Origin: Theocolax elegans
Lineage: Eukaryota; Arthropoda; Insecta; Hymenoptera; Cerocephalidae
DNA length: 64,000 nt
Direction of reading: 5' to 3'
Assembly: GCA_026168455.1 (NCBI GenBank)
Contig: CM047429.1
Location: forward strand, 3,531,720-3,595,719
The notes under the pieces were generated by a model. The model did not search any database and had not been told where the DNA came from. It saw nothing but the letters and a program-made list of their open reading frames with translations. Below, in pieces: positions 11,001-22,439 of this stretch; position 1 is the first letter of the stretch, and each line of letters starts with the position of its first letter. The translations under genes were made by a program, and so were the position numbers.

Positions 11001-12761
11001 GCAGAAATAAAGAATCAAATTAAAGAAAATATTGTAAGATCCATAAAACTAAGTAAAAAGAACCATGAACGTATTTCAAATCAAAACAAATTAACCAATA
11101 AGAAGTTAATAGTCACAAAAAATTTTTTGAAATTAAATAAAGAGGTAATGTTTACTAAAGCTGACAAGGGAAATGTTACTGTTTGCATATACCGCTCTGA
11201 TTATGTAGAAAAAATGAATCATTTACTTTCTGATGATAAAGCATATAGAATATTAAGAAAAAATCCTTTGAAAAAACTACAGTCTAATGTATATGGAATA
11301 TTGAAAAGATTTAATGATGACAACTATTTGGCAAATAAATTACACATCAATAGTCTCACACAAACTAATACTAGCTTAGCAAAATGTTATGGTTTACCTA
11401 AAATTCATAAGAATAATATTCCATTAAGACCAATAATTTATACAGTGAATTGCCCTACTCACTATTTAGCCAAACTTTTTATGATCAGCTAAAACATTGC
11501 ATCAATAGACCCAAATCAACAATAAATAATAGTTACGAATTTAAAACCGTAATATCAAAAATGATTATTCCGAATGATTTTGTATTATTGTCATCCGATG
11601 TAAGTTCGTTATTCACCAATATTCCATGTAAGTTTGTGTTGGAAAGTTTGAAAAAAAGGGTGACAAATATAACTAAAAAATGCAGTATTCCCTTTGATGA
11701 AACTACTAAGTTTTTATTTAATAATACATTTTTTACTTTTAATAATGTTATTTATCACCTTTTTTTGCAGACTTGGTGATGGATGATTTAGAAACTTCAT
11801 GATTAATTGATCTAGATAATTGCACCAATGCACACCGTTATTTTATTTTAGATATGTAGATGATACTATTATGTGTATTCATAAAAATCATATTGACACG
11901 GTGTTAAAAGTTTTTAATGATTATAATAAAAATTTGAAATTCATGCATGAATGTGAAATACATAATAAAATTAGTTATCTTGATGTAATGATAATAAAAA
12001 ATAATAATCGTATCACTACGGATTGGTATCAAAAACCGACAAACTCAAATAGAGTTCTAAATTTTAATTCTAGTCATCCATTACAACAAAAAAGAAATAT
12101 TGTGTTTAATCTGGTTGATCGTGCAATTTTGTTATCAGATAAAAAATATCACAAGGAGAATATTGAATTTGTAAATCAATTATTGTTGGAGAATAACTAC
12201 AAAAAAAGTTTCATTCAATCAAATATAAAATCTAGAATTTTAAAAATCAATAATGACAACACCAAAAAATTGACAGTTTATAATAAACCTATTTTGACGT
12301 TATCCTTTCCTTTTTTTCAAAATTTTATTAATAAATGTACATCAATGTTAAGAAAATATAATATCAGAATAATTCCCACGGTTAAAAGAAGTTTAAGTTC
12401 TATTATAAAATTAGGGAAAGATAAAACTGATAAATTTCACAATAATAATGTAGTATACAAATTCTCTTGCAATTATTGTTCAGCGGTTTATATTGGAGAA
12501 ACAAAAAGAAATCTGAGTGTTCGTATCAAGGAACATAAAAGTAATCGAAATAGTGAATCTGTTGTTACAGCGCATTGTAATCAATTTAAACATAATTTTG
12601 ACTGGAATAATGTTGTAATCCTTGACAAAGAACCGAATTACAAAAAACGTCTAATTTCTGAAATGCTACACATTAATAATCATAAGGATGTAGCGATTAA
12701 ACGAAAAGAAGACGTTGAATTTTTAAACCGTATATATAACAAAATTTTAAGTAAATTTTAA
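11001..12761 (+). pseudogene. PLE reverse transcriptase and GIY-YIG endonuclease region
   Basis: Frames at 11127-11492, 11450-11779 and 11820-12761 carry, in order, the PLE RT palm/fingers (LPKIHKNNIPLRPI; the motif A region with SSDVSSLFTNIP), the catalytic YVDD motif (FRYVDDTIMCI, near 11850), a thumb/linker, and a C-terminal GIY-YIG nuclease (VYIGETKRNLSVRIKEHK, 12486-12540, then a conserved E in LISEMLHIN). GIY-YIG plus telomerase-like RT is diagnostic of endonuclease-bearing PLEs. Lesions: a frameshift near 11460 and a deletion near 11770 that removes the RT B motif. The 313-residue C-terminal frame itself is unbroken. Confidence 0.9.
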
Positions 12762-13049
12762 CATTTGAGACTTGATACAGTCGCTATATATAGACTTTTG
12801 TTTACCTCTGGACTGTCAGTTTGACGTTTGAAATTCTCATGCCGTAAACACATTTATTGTATATATTTATGTAAGTGGTAAAGTTTGACTTTGTGATTCT
12901 GTTAATTGTTTGTTAACGAAAAGTTTTTTTTTAAATAAACAGTGCCTGATGAGGTCGACGCATCTTTGTCGACGAAATTTGTGTTTTTTTGGTTTTCTTT
13001 AAACATCTAACCAACCTGCCCTTATTCAGTTCAAGAAAGAATTCAAATT
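12727..13049 (+). repeat. PLE right terminal repeat (pLTR)
   Basis: Direct repeat of 8893-9239, overlapping the last codons of the endonuclease frame. It lacks about 22 bp downstream of the GAAA box, so its ribozyme has lost the return strand. The end at 13049 is set by the last base shared with the left copy; the sequence after it is Helitron Rep. Confidence 0.82.
12942..12977 (+). ncRNA. Hammerhead-like motif, intact 5' core, 3' strand deleted
   Basis: Core CTGATGA at 12946-12952, stem II GTCGAC (12954-12959 with 12968-12973) and GAAA at 12974-12977 are all intact, including A6, which is mutated in the left copy. The bases after GAAA that should supply stem III, the cleavage site and the return strand of stem I are deleted. 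The two terminal repeats are thus broken in complementary ways. Confidence 0.7.
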
Positions 13050-14685
13050 TTATTTTACGAAGCGATTGTTATAAAGGTGTAATGGATTATTTATATAAAA
13101 AAAAAGAATCTGAAAATATTAAAATTGGAAAAATGATCATTTTACCATCCAATTTTACTGGAAGTGCAAGATTCTTAAAACAAAATTATATTGATTCAAT
13201 GACTCTCGTAAATCATTATGGAAAACCAGACTTATTTATAACAATGACTGCAATCCAAAATGGAAAGAAATATCTGAAAATATAGAAAAATATAAAGACC
13301 CAATTGACAAACCAGATATTGATGTTAAAGTTTTTCAACAAAAAGTCAAAGAGCTAAAAGAATTAGTAGTTAAACAAGGAATTTTACGAAAAAGTATCGC
13401 GTATACATATGTCATTGAATTTCAAAAGCGAGGACGTCCTCATATGCATATGCTTTTGTTTCTACATGAAAAAATCAAAACTCCTGAAATAGGCGATGAA
13501 TATATAAGTGCAGAAATTCCAAATGAAGAAATTTATCCACGTTTATACAGTATTGTAAAACAATTCATGATTCATGGTCCTTGTGGAATAAAAAACTTGA
13601 ATTCTCCTTGAATCGATAAACTACACAAAAATGTACAAAAAGTTTTCCTAAGAAGTATAATTCAAAAACAATTTTTGGATCATCCGGATATCCAATTTAT
13701 ATGCGAAGAGATGATGGCAAAAGAATTCATTTGAAGACTAGAAATGGTTTAAAAATAGCTGATAACTAATTTGTCGTTCCATATAATCCTTACTTGCTCT
13801 TAAAATTTAATTCCCATATCAACGTAGAAATATGTTCAACTGTACAATGTATAAAATACTTATTTAAATATTGCTACAAAGGACATGACTGTGCATTTAT
13901 TGAAATACGTGATATGAATATCAATTTTAACGATAATTTCAACGAAAATGAAAAAATTGGTAGTCAAGAATGTGATTATGATGAAACAAAACAATATATA
14001 AATACAAAGTATTTATGTCCACCAGAAGCTATGCACAGACTGTTAGAATATAATTTACACCAAATATCACATGCTATTATAAGATTAGCAATTCACGATG
14101 AAAATGAGCAAGAAGTATACTTTGAAGATGGAAAAGAAGAACAAATAATAAATAAAATTCTAGAAACGACTTTAACTGCATATTTTAAATTAAATAAAAA
14201 CGATTCTGATGCAAAAAAACTATTTATATTCTGAAATACCAATTCATTATGTATTTGACAATAAATTAAAAAAATGGAATAAAAGAAAAAAATTCAATAA
14301 AGCTATTTTAAGCAGAATGTATTTAGTTAATCCAAAAAATAGATCAAGATATTTTATTAGATTATTACTTTTGCATGTCAAAGGAGCTACTTCATTTGAA
14401 GATTTGCGCACAATCAATGGTATTATATATCCTTCATTTTACGAAGCTGCTATTGCTAAAGGATTAGTAAATGAAGATGATGAATGGGATAGATGTTTAG
14501 AAGAACCAACACAAGTACAGTTTCCTTCTTCCCTTTGTGAATTATTTTCATTTATTTGTGTTTTTCATAATCCTATTAATGCAAGAAATTTATATGAAAA
14601 ATACAAATATTTATTTTATAGTCCAAAATTAGAAAAAAATATTAATGAAAATTTAGCATTAAATATAATTGAAAGAAATTTATAA
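13050..14685 (+). pseudogene. Helitron 1 Rep (HUH) region, 5'-truncated
   Basis: Rep-type replication initiator of a Helitron, which nicks and joins single-stranded DNA. The conserved start LRSDCYKGVMDYLYKKKES is at 13057. The HUH metal-binding motif PHMHMLLFL is encoded at about 13438-13464, and the tyrosine region YLFKYCYKGHD at about 13859-13890. The last frame (14209-14685) holds the linker to the helicase. Lesions: frameshifts near 13255 and at the A-run near 14215, stops near 13610 and 13765, and a CAA-to-TAA type stop at 14683. The N-terminal half is missing, replaced by PLE sequence. Confidence 0.88.
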
Positions 14686-16210
14686 ATAAATGGATATTCT
14701 CTAAATGATTTTAATTTACCACATATAACAAAACATATAAACAAATCTGATGACATAACGGAATGCTATAAAAAAACTTATGCATTTATTGATTTTCAAA
14801 ATAAAGTCAATTCATTTAAAGACCAACAAAACATAATTTATGAATATATTTTAGAATGTTTAAAGAACAAAAAAGAAAATTGTATTTTCATAGATCGACC
14901 AGGAGGAAGTGGAAAAAGTTACTTACTGAATGTTATGATACATTATCTAAATCTTTCAAATATACCATTTCTATGTGTTGCTTGGACAGGAATAGCAGCA
15001 AATTTATTAAAAAATGGAAAAACAGTACATACAACATTTAAATTACCTCTTAATATTACAGAAAATACTACATGCAATATAAAATATAACTCAAAAGACG
15101 GTAAAACACTAAAAGAAGTAGAATTAATAATATGGGATGAAATATCTATGACTTCACAATTTGCTTTTGAAGCGGTCGATCGTCTTTTTCAAGATTTATG
15201 TAACAACAAAAAAATATTTGGTGATAAAATTATGCTTATTTTAGGAGATTTTAGACAAACATTACCAGTTGTTCGACATGGAAGTCGCATTGATGTTATT
15301 GAAAATTCAGTAAAGTACAGTTATTTATGGCACAATTTTAAACGCATGACATTGAATAAAAATCTTCGAGTAACAGAAGACGACAACAATTTTAAAGATT
15401 GGTTATTGGATGTCGGTGAAGGAAAACGTGCAAATATTTTCGAAGAAGAAAATGAATTACTTGAAATACCTAATGATACAATGGTAAAAGAAAACAACAT
15501 CATTGTTGAAATTTTTGGAAACAAAATAAAAGTAAATGATAAAAGTTTTAAATGATAAAGTTATATTGGCACCAACAAATAATAATGTAATCGATATTAA
15601 CAATAAAATAATAGCTATAATGGAAGGTGAAAATGTTAAATACTTAAGTATAGATACAGCAGAAGATGATAATGGAGAAAATCTTGATGTTATGTTACCT
15701 GTAGAATTTTTAAATTCTTTGACACCTAATGGACTTCCTCATAAATTACAATTAAAAATTGGTGCTATTATAATTCTTCTCAGAAATATAAATTTAAACG
15801 AAGGTCTTTGTAATGGAACCAGATTATCAATAACAAAACTGATGAAATATTCAATTCAAGCAAAAATTTTAAATGGAAATAATTCTGGAAAATTAGTATT
15901 ATTACCCAGAATTGCATTGTCAGCAACCAAAGAAGAAATACCATTTAATATGCGTCGTAAACAATTTCCCATTCGTTTAGGTTTTGCTATGACAATTAAT
16001 AAATCACAAGGACAATCGTACAATGAAGTGGGTGTGTATTTGCCATCACCAGTTTTTAGTCACGGTCAATTATATGTTGTTCTTTCAAGAACTAAAAGTA
16101 GGAAAAATTTAAAAATTTTGCTAGAAAATCATGCAAAAATTAAAGATAATAATTTAAAAAATATAAATAAAACATACACTAAGAACATTGTGTACGAAGA
16201 AATATTATAA
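14686..16210 (+). pseudogene. Helitron 1 Pif1-type helicase domain
   Basis: The C-terminal superfamily 1B helicase of the Helitron Rep-Hel protein, in the same frame as 14209-14685 and separated from it by a single stop. Walker A is GGSGKS near 14900 (the preceding Gly of the usual DGPGG is Arg here), Walker B is IIWDEISM near 15130, GDFRQTLPV follows near 15245, and the late motifs FAMTINKSQGQS and LYVVLSRTKS lie at about 15980-16100. One frameshift near 15540 splits it into 14935-15555 and 15536-16210. With so few lesions, the copy looks fairly young. It ends 80 bp before the Polinton terminal array. Confidence 0.9.
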
Positions 16211-16289
16211 ACAAAAACAAAATTAACAAAAAAATCTATAAATGCTAAATTTTAAAAAAATTAAAAAAAATGAACAACAACAATCTAAT

Positions 16290-16660
16290 GATTGCAGCCC
16301 GAAATAAAAATAACAAACAGTAGCAGTATTCCAATGAATGCAGCGCTGAATAAAAATAACAAACGGCAGCAGTATTCCAATGAATGCAGCGCTGAATAAA
16401 AATAACAAACAGCAGCAGCATTGCAATGAATGCAGCGCTGAATAAAAATAACAAACGGCAGCAGCATTGCAATAAATGCAGCGCTGAATAAAAATAACAA
16501 ACGGCAGCAGCATTCCAATAAATGCAGTGCTGAATAAAAAAAAGCAAAGGGCAGCAGCATTCCAATGAATGTAGCACAGAATAAAAATAACAAAGGGCAG
16601 CAGAATTCCAATGAATGTTACACTGAATGAAAACAACAGTAGCATTCCAATTAATATTAT
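16290..16660. repeat. 46-bp tandem array at the Polinton left end
   Basis: About eight copies of a 46-bp unit with core CAGCGCTGAATAAAAATAAC at 16341, 16387, 16433, 16479 and 16525, then diverged copies at 16572 and 16618. The right terminus has about two copies in inverse orientation (24350-24452). Because 46 is not a multiple of three, all three minus-strand frames are open here (up to 140 codons); these are artefacts. Confidence 0.93.
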
Positions 16661-18035
16661 ATCAATAAAATATTATATTCCTAATGGCATTTCATACGAT
16701 TAAAGTCACAAGGTATATTATAAAATTATCTAATTTTCATTTTAAATTATTATTGTTTTAAATATAATAAGTCTTTTTGTATTTCAGTATCCTGATTAGT
16801 TTATTAAGACTATCGAAATAATCAAAAATGCAGTAGTATTTTTTAATGATTAAGTTAAAAGGTATAGTTTTAACTTTGTGCATTTATTTATAATTAATAA
16901 TAAAAATCTTTTTGTTACAGATATAACACATATAATATCAATATGTGACAATATGCATATTAGATATAAATCTTCTAAATGGCATTTTAAAAACAGTAAT
17001 ATTTATTCTAATATTTTATCTAATGTTTAATTAATTATACATTTAATATTTAATGATATAATTTAATTTTTCTGTTAAAGATGATTTCGATGAATACTTG
17101 CTGAATTTATAAATTATATAAACAATAAAAACGATATATTGAAAAAAATATATCTTATTAAATATACAATATATAGTTTTCCCGGGCAGGTGTACATATA
17201 TATATATACTCATGTATGAAAGTATTTGCACATATAAAATTTATAAGGCCCAAAATTTTTAAACACAAATAAAAAAAATATGAAGGAAAACATTCACCTC
17301 TATTCGGAATGTAAATCAACCACAAAAAATGTCATTTACAGTTTTTATAAAATTATATAAAATTACTACCAAATTGTTCATAAAAATTAGTTTCCCTATT
17401 TTCTAAGCCTCACATAAGTAATTTTGCTATATTGTTAAACATTTTAAATTTTTAAGTTTTTAATTATTTCATTTTTAAGTTTATCATTTTTTCATTTTTT
17501 CGTTTTAAAAAATATATTAAATTAAATTTTACAAGTGAATAGAGTACAATTGTAACATAATAATTGTAATTTGAATTTTTTGCAAAAATAAGTTTGTAAA
17601 ATAAACAATAAAAATTAATTTGATTTATTGTATGTTCCAGTGTTGAAATTTTATTAAATTTAATTACGTAATCAAATGTTATTTTCATTATTGTTATTAA
17701 GATAATTTTCTGGTAAAAATATCGACATAGTAGTTAATATCTATTTGTAAATTAATTAATCTTTTTATCGGTCTTTGATAAAAATATTAATTAATTTAGT
17801 TATACTACAGTTGACATAAGTAACATTTTATTAATATCTATTTGTTCAAACAAACTATAAGGCCCAAAATTTATAAGGCCTAAAAAATGTAAGGCCCAAA
17901 ATTTATAAGGCCCAAAAATGCAAGGCCCAAAATTGTAAAGTTCAATTAAAATAAAACTTTGAAAGTAAAAAAATGCACTTTTAAAAAACCGGAGAACCGG
18001 AGACCAAAAGTCGATCCACTTTAATATAATAGTAA
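16500..18035. repeat. Polinton left terminal inverted repeat
   Basis: Matches the reverse complement of 23112-24452 over more than 1.3 kb, for example 16790-16850 with 24165-24230, 17620-17690 with 23650-23710, and the innermost block with GAGACCAAAAGTCGATCCAC at 18000. Identity is roughly 85-95 percent with indels. A cluster of AAGGCCCAAAAT motifs lies at 17865-17940. Confidence 0.88.
17865..17945. repeat. Subterminal GGCCCAAAA motif cluster (left, short)
   Basis: Four to five copies of a ~20-bp unit AAGGCCCAAAATTTATAAGG. The matching cluster in the right inverted repeat (23225-23590) is about four times longer, so the two arms have expanded unequally. Confidence 0.8.
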
Positions 18036-18135
18036 ATACATTGTATTTTACGTCGGTCTGACATAACTATGTAAGGCATCAACCATTCTATACGATTTAA
18101 GTGAATCTTGAGTGATTCGTAAATATTTTTCTCAT

Positions 18136-18540
18136 TTACTTTAAATATTCTTGTACAACAGCATTCAAGTCATTTCTAGATCTCATAAGAATGAGCTTAT
18201 GTTTAACATAAACAACAATTTTTCGATAATCTTCAGTGAATCCTAATATCGTAGACAATAGTACAGAAACGTCAAAATATCCATTATAATCAGTTATTTG
18301 ATTTTTTTCTTTAACATCTAACCTGGCATTTTTCAAAAATTTGCTTTGATTGGAACTATAGGAGACGTTACCTTTCATAAGACTAGTTAGACCTACATTT
18401 TTACATCTATCGATTTCTATCGCACTAATTTCACATCGAATTTCTTCGAATACTAGTGCAGTGTATGACTGATGCGCGTGGCTGATTCATCAAAAACAAC
18501 TGGTGACTGTACATTTAGTATTTCCTCCATTTCGTTGACA
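18136..18540 (-). pseudogene. Polinton major capsid protein, internally deleted
   Basis: Starts at the ATG at 18538-18540 (MEEILNVQSPVVFDES, the usual N-terminus of the insect Polinton major capsid as I recall it), then jumps by deletion to FEEIRCEISAIEIDRCKNVG and GFTEDYRKIVVYVKHKLIL, segments from the double jelly-roll fold. The end is also truncated (stop after AVVQEYLK). About 130 residues remain of an expected 500-650. In its family this protein builds the icosahedral shell. The assignment rests on remembered family sequence; a profile search against Polinton capsid models would settle it. Confidence 0.65.
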
Positions 18541-18740
18541 ACAGCATATTAAAATGCAAGTAATTTTTTGTTGTTTAGTCTTATTTTCCTTACGTCGACA
18601 ATTCTGAGACCCAGACTCCTTAGAAATTGAATGTTTTGACGTGTTAGTCTGTTGACTGTATGATGGCGATTGAATATCTGACGGCATGGTGATGAGTTAA
18701 CATACCCTCTACCAACCTTAGCATTAAAAACAATTCCCAT

Positions 18741-19320
18741 CACGTCACTTTTTGAATGTAAGTGAATTTTGATAATCGCACCAAGAAGATTTACTAAGTC
18801 CTCGTCTTGATCTATGATACGTAATTTTGTAAAGTTGTATGAACTTTATTTTGGTTAATATACGCTCCTAAAGTGATATTACGTTCAACTCGCAGTACGT
18901 TTACTTTGAGAATGGCTGCTGGTAAGTCGGATGTATGAATTATATAGGGTGGTAAGAGACGTTTTGCAAAACCTAGCACACGTCCGATAGAGTCATGTGG
19001 ACGAAAATCAATCTGATGATTGGATGTAATAAAACTGCGCAACGTGTTGTTGTTTGGTTTAATACTAATTTTTATATTTTTTGATTTAAGAATTTTCAAT
19101 AATGTTTTTTCAAGATCGTCTATTTCATAGCTACCTGTAGGTAGTTCATTGGTCTCATTTCCAATGTAGACTTTATTTTTCCAAAATCAATGCTTCGAAT
19201 TGAGTTGAATGTTAATAGTTCAATGAGACCTAAAGCGTATATCTTGTCGTGATCTAATTCAATAGATGGAAAATAGTGAGTCTCCAATACTGAAGCGGCA
19301 CCTTATAAGCTGAGAGTCAG
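18741..19320 (-). pseudogene. Polinton minor capsid (penton-like) protein
   Basis: Minus strand: THYFPSIELDHDKIYALGLI and IELLTFNSI near the start, then ISIKPNNNTLRSFI, DSIGRVLGFAKRLLPP and HTSDLPAAILKVNVLRVE, finally RIIDQDEDLVNLLGAIIKIH near 18780. This order matches the single jelly-roll minor capsid of insect Polintons. There are frameshifts near 19180 and 18840, and the segment usually following VHTIHEF is missing. It lies directly downstream of the protease on the same strand. Confidence 0.7.
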
Positions 19321-19389
19321 AAATTCAATTATTTTGACTGTTCATCTATTACTAAAATCTTAACAGCAGCAACATTTATTTATAAAAAT

Positions 19390-20300
19390 GATAATTGTCT
19401 GAATGGTTCAACAAATTTGATAGAAATTTTAAGCAAAAGTGCCCCCAAATAAAAGAATTAAGGGGATGTCGGAGCTATAGCCTCCATCAAAAGCCGCTCG
19501 ATCTCGCGGCTTCGAATGGCGCTGTAGTCAGGTGTCGATTTCTACGATAAGCGTACTTAAAACATAAATTATAAATTTGACAGCTACATAGAGCTGTTGA
19601 AAGATACTTTCCCCCCTAGCTATAACTAAAATTAAGGTAATTGTAATATTACTCTTGGCAGCAAATGTTTATTTTTTTAAAGAAATGTGAAATACGTTGC
19701 ATGTAGCATTACGGCAGATATAGACTCAATGAATACCAGACGTATTTCACATTTCTTTAAAAAAATAAACATTTGCTGCCAAGAGTAATATTACAATTAC
19801 CTTAATTTTAGTTATAGCTAGGGGGGAAAGTATTTTTCAACAGCTCTATGTAGCTGTCAAATTTATAATTTATGTTTTAACTACGCTTATCGTAGAAATC
19901 GACACCTGACTACAGCGCCATTCGAAGCCGCGAGATCGAGCGGCTTTTGATGGAAGCTATAGCTCCGACATCCCCTTAATATGATATCTTTTATAATTAT
20001 ATTGAATTTTATTATTTTCTAAGTAATTAATAATATCTGTAGGTGGTATTACATCTCTAAAACTGTCAAAATAGGAAACGTTGTTACTATCTTTGCGATA
20101 ACCTACCCAATGAGTACCAGGACCAGTTTTGTTACCAATATTTAGAATAGCTGATTCCTTATACGATAGATCACTGCGAGGTAATGCATCTCTCAGAAAC
20201 ACTCCACGAAAATTTGATATTTATAATTTGTGAATATATTTGAGTATATCGACTTTATTCAGAGATCGATGAGAAAGTCTTATTTTGATGAAGTTTTTTT
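19390..20300 (-). pseudogene. Polinton adenain-like cysteine protease, split by a TTAA element
   Basis: The frame at 19976-20202 encodes FLRDALPRSDLSYKESAI, then GTHWVGYR and VSYFDSF, which hold the catalytic His and acidic residue of the adenovirus-type (C5) maturation protease found in Polintons. The C-terminal part, NSFIWGHFCLKFL, lies beyond the inserted element at 19390-19457; the family form CGHLC has lost its first Cys (Trp here). The product would process virion proteins. It is dead through both the insertion and the Cys loss. Confidence 0.75.
19462..19975. mobile_element. 514-bp palindromic MITE with TTAA duplication
   Basis: Almost perfect palindrome: each ~240-bp arm begins GGGGATGTCGGAGCTATAG, with a short unique centre near 19700-19740. 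It is flanked by TTAA at 19458-19461 and 19976-19979, the target of piggyBac-type transposases. It interrupts the Polinton protease frame. A half copy is at 49951-50224. Confidence 0.92.
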
Positions 20301-20379
20301 TTCTTGAACATCTTTTTTTTCTTACATATTTTATTATTATTAACGACTATACCGAAACCTTTTTGATGTGGTTTCAAAT

Positions 20380-21010
20380 ATAAGACTTTTCCAATAGCTA
20401 GTAATTCCATAGGTAGGTTATGTCTTTTTGCTCTTCCAAGTGTTTCATAGCAGCACTTGCTTTATCAACAGCATTTGCTATGCCAGCAACACTACCTGCG
20501 AAAGAACCTACAGTACTGAGACCTGCAAATATGGGAATGAGTGCTAATAAGAAACCGCCTATTTTTGGAATGGGTAGTATTCTTGATAATATAATTTTAC
20601 GTTCACCTCCCTCCTTCTTCACACCATCTCGTGCAGCTTTTAAAGCAGATTTAATAACTACTTTTAAATTACTACTAGGTGTAATAAACTTTGATATTTT
20701 ATTAATTATTTTTTTTAATAAAAAATTTTTTTTCTGTTCATTTTTACGTTTTTTTACTCCTAAGTTTAGATGTCATTTTCATGCCGTTTGTTATAGCATA
20801 TTTTCCCGGTTCTGTGAGTAAGCAATATCGTATTTATTACAAGCAGCATCCAATGGATTAATACCAGGATCTCCAAATTCTAACCTCTTTTTAAATTTAG
20901 TACCTGGTTCACAATATTGATAGCCTGGTACATGCAGTTCGAATGATAAATTAATAAGTTTATTTAGTACACCTTTACCTTTGTGAACAATTATTTCACT
21001 CAGAATGACT
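20380..21010 (-). pseudogene. Polinton PLA2-like domain plus glycine-rich hydrophobic segment
   Basis: Minus strand, N-terminal part at 20820-20950: HVPGYQYCEPGTKF, then DPGINPLDAACNKYDIAYS. This is the phospholipase A2-like domain of Polinton and parvovirus-type capsid proteins, but the calcium-loop Gly is Glu (YCEPG) and the catalytic His of the HD pair is Tyr (KYD), so the site is inactive. A second segment at 20398-20622 reads RILPIPKIGGFLLALIPIFA, then a G/A-rich helix, similar to the hydrophobic region preceding the protease in related elements. Frameshifts separate the pieces. The protease follows on the same strand. Confidence 0.72.
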
Positions 21011-21074
21011 CTGTATAGTATAAATACTTTTTTTATACCATTAGTCGACAGTTGTGATTGAAACTTTGAAAGTG

Positions 21075-21782
21075 ATGGATTTCAAAAAACAGTTTCTCAA
21101 ACTCCCAGTCATACATTTTGATACTCTTACAGAGGTAAAATATAACAATTTTAAATGACATGGTGATTTGTTACCGAATACTATACGTGTTGTATTTTGT
21201 GGACCGTCAAAGTGTGGAAAGACTAATGTGTTACTAGCGCTAATCACACATCCTAATGGTTTAAAATTGAAGAATATTTACATATACTCAAAGTTCTTGA
21301 ATCAACCGAAATACAAGTTTGTTGAGTAACTTATTGGACCAATTGAAGATGTTGAATACTTACCTTACAGCGACTATGATCTTGTAGTATCTCCAGATAC
21401 GGGACATCCTAATTCAGTTATGATTTTTGATGATGTTGCGTGTGAAAAGAAGGGTAATATAAAAGCTTCTTATTGTATGGGTAGATATAAATAAGTTGAT
21501 TGTTTCTATCTTTGTCAATCACACGCATAAGTGCCGAAACATTTAGTTAAAAATAACGTACATTTTTTAGTAATTTTTCGACACGATGATATGAATTTTT
21601 AACATGTGTACAATGATCATGTTAATACTGACATGACATATCAATGTTTCAAAAACTTGCGTTCATCCTGTTGGAATAGTAATCATGGTTTCTCAGTATC
21701 AGATAATGATCGAGAATTAAATGATGGTAGATATAGAAAAGGATTTGATCAATTTCTTATAAATGCAGCATTAACCGTTTGA
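21075..21782 (+). pseudogene. Polinton packaging ATPase (FtsK/HerA, A32-like)
   Basis: Starts with MDFKKQFLKLP. The Walker A motif GPSKCGKTN lies near 21205 and the Walker B block VMIFDDVACEKK near 21420, followed by CMGRYK, DCFYLCQ and PKHLVKNN, then HVYNDHVNTDM and GRYRKGFDQF near the end. This order is that of the genome-packaging ATPase of Polintons. There are at least five in-frame stops (for example after NNFK, KFVE and GRYK) but little frame disruption, so decay is by point mutation. It is divergent from the capsid block, starting about 65 bp from it. Confidence 0.82.
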
Positions 21783-21818
21783 AGCAGTCATGCTAGTCCA
21801 AGTCTTTGAAAAGTCAAC

Positions 21819-22432
21819 ATGACTGATTTTAGTGAGAAAATTAATGTTCTTCAGCAAATGGAAAAAGTTCGTAATGCCATCGAGCGTAAATATGATTTAC
21901 TCAAATCAAGCGAAACTGATACTGAAAAAATCTTGAATGAAACGTTTAAACCTATTCTCAACCCACTTGAAAAATTACTTAATGTTTCTGAAACACCTTT
22001 CCACCAACAGAAAAAAAACAGTTACTTTCACATGTAATGAATGAAGTAAAATCAGAATTTAAAACTAAAGAATTAAAGAGTGAAGAGGAGAATGATTTTA
22101 ATGATAACGTAATAGACTACATGTATGCAGTAAGTGATGTGGATACAACAGTAACAGATACCCCACCAACATCTCCAAACTTTGATCTTGAGAATAAATG
22201 CAATACAATGGTTCGAATAGGAGAAACTAAAACATTAGACATTATGTACGGTGTAAGAAAGTTTATGAATGATAAGTTTAAAATTGATGATAGTCCTATA
22301 TCATTTGATAACGATGACATTATTATAGGTAATAAAAAGTATAAAAAAAGTACTAGTCTTGTACAATTATTATTTAAGAAAGAACCTGACAATACAATCA
22401 TTAATAAAGCAGATTTGAATGATTATGGTTAA
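21819..22432 (+). pseudogene. Polinton conserved accessory protein (coiled-coil N-terminus)
   Basis: Two abutting frames, 21819-22037 and 22037-22432, make one gene broken by a frameshift. The N-terminus MTDFSEKINVLQQMEKVRNA is helical and charged. The second half contains DIMYGVRKFMNDKFKIDDSP and KKSTSLVQLLFKKEPDN, motifs I recall from an uncharacterised protein that follows the ATPase in insect Polintons. Its function is unknown. Confidence 0.6.
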
Positions 22433-22439
22433 ATTAGTA

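Larger units (their letters stand above)
8893..13049 (+). mobile_element. Penelope-like element (EN+ PLE) with terminal repeats
   Basis: A near-complete PLE: left terminal repeat 8893-9239, coding region 9285-12761 (interrupted by an LTR element), and right terminal repeat 12727-13049. Repeats of this kind (pLTRs) and hammerhead motifs inside them are known for PLEs. The right end joins directly to Helitron Rep sequence, and comparison with the Helitron at 27735 shows the PLE entered or broke the Rep gene just before a conserved LRSDCYKG segment. The left end faces the reverse-strand PLE. RT lacks its B motif and there are several frameshifts, so the copy is dead. Confidence 0.85.

Noticed and set aside
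16223..16645. Three overlapping minus-strand frames (108-140 codons), Cys/Phe-rich and membrane-like
   Set aside because: A 46-bp tandem array opens all three frames at once; not a gene.
16290..16660. Regular repeats resembling a CRISPR array
   Set aside because: The unit is continuous with no variable spacers, and the setting is a eukaryotic transposon terminus.
21041..21247. 68-codon minus-strand frame
   Set aside because: Antisense shadow of the packaging ATPase pseudogene.
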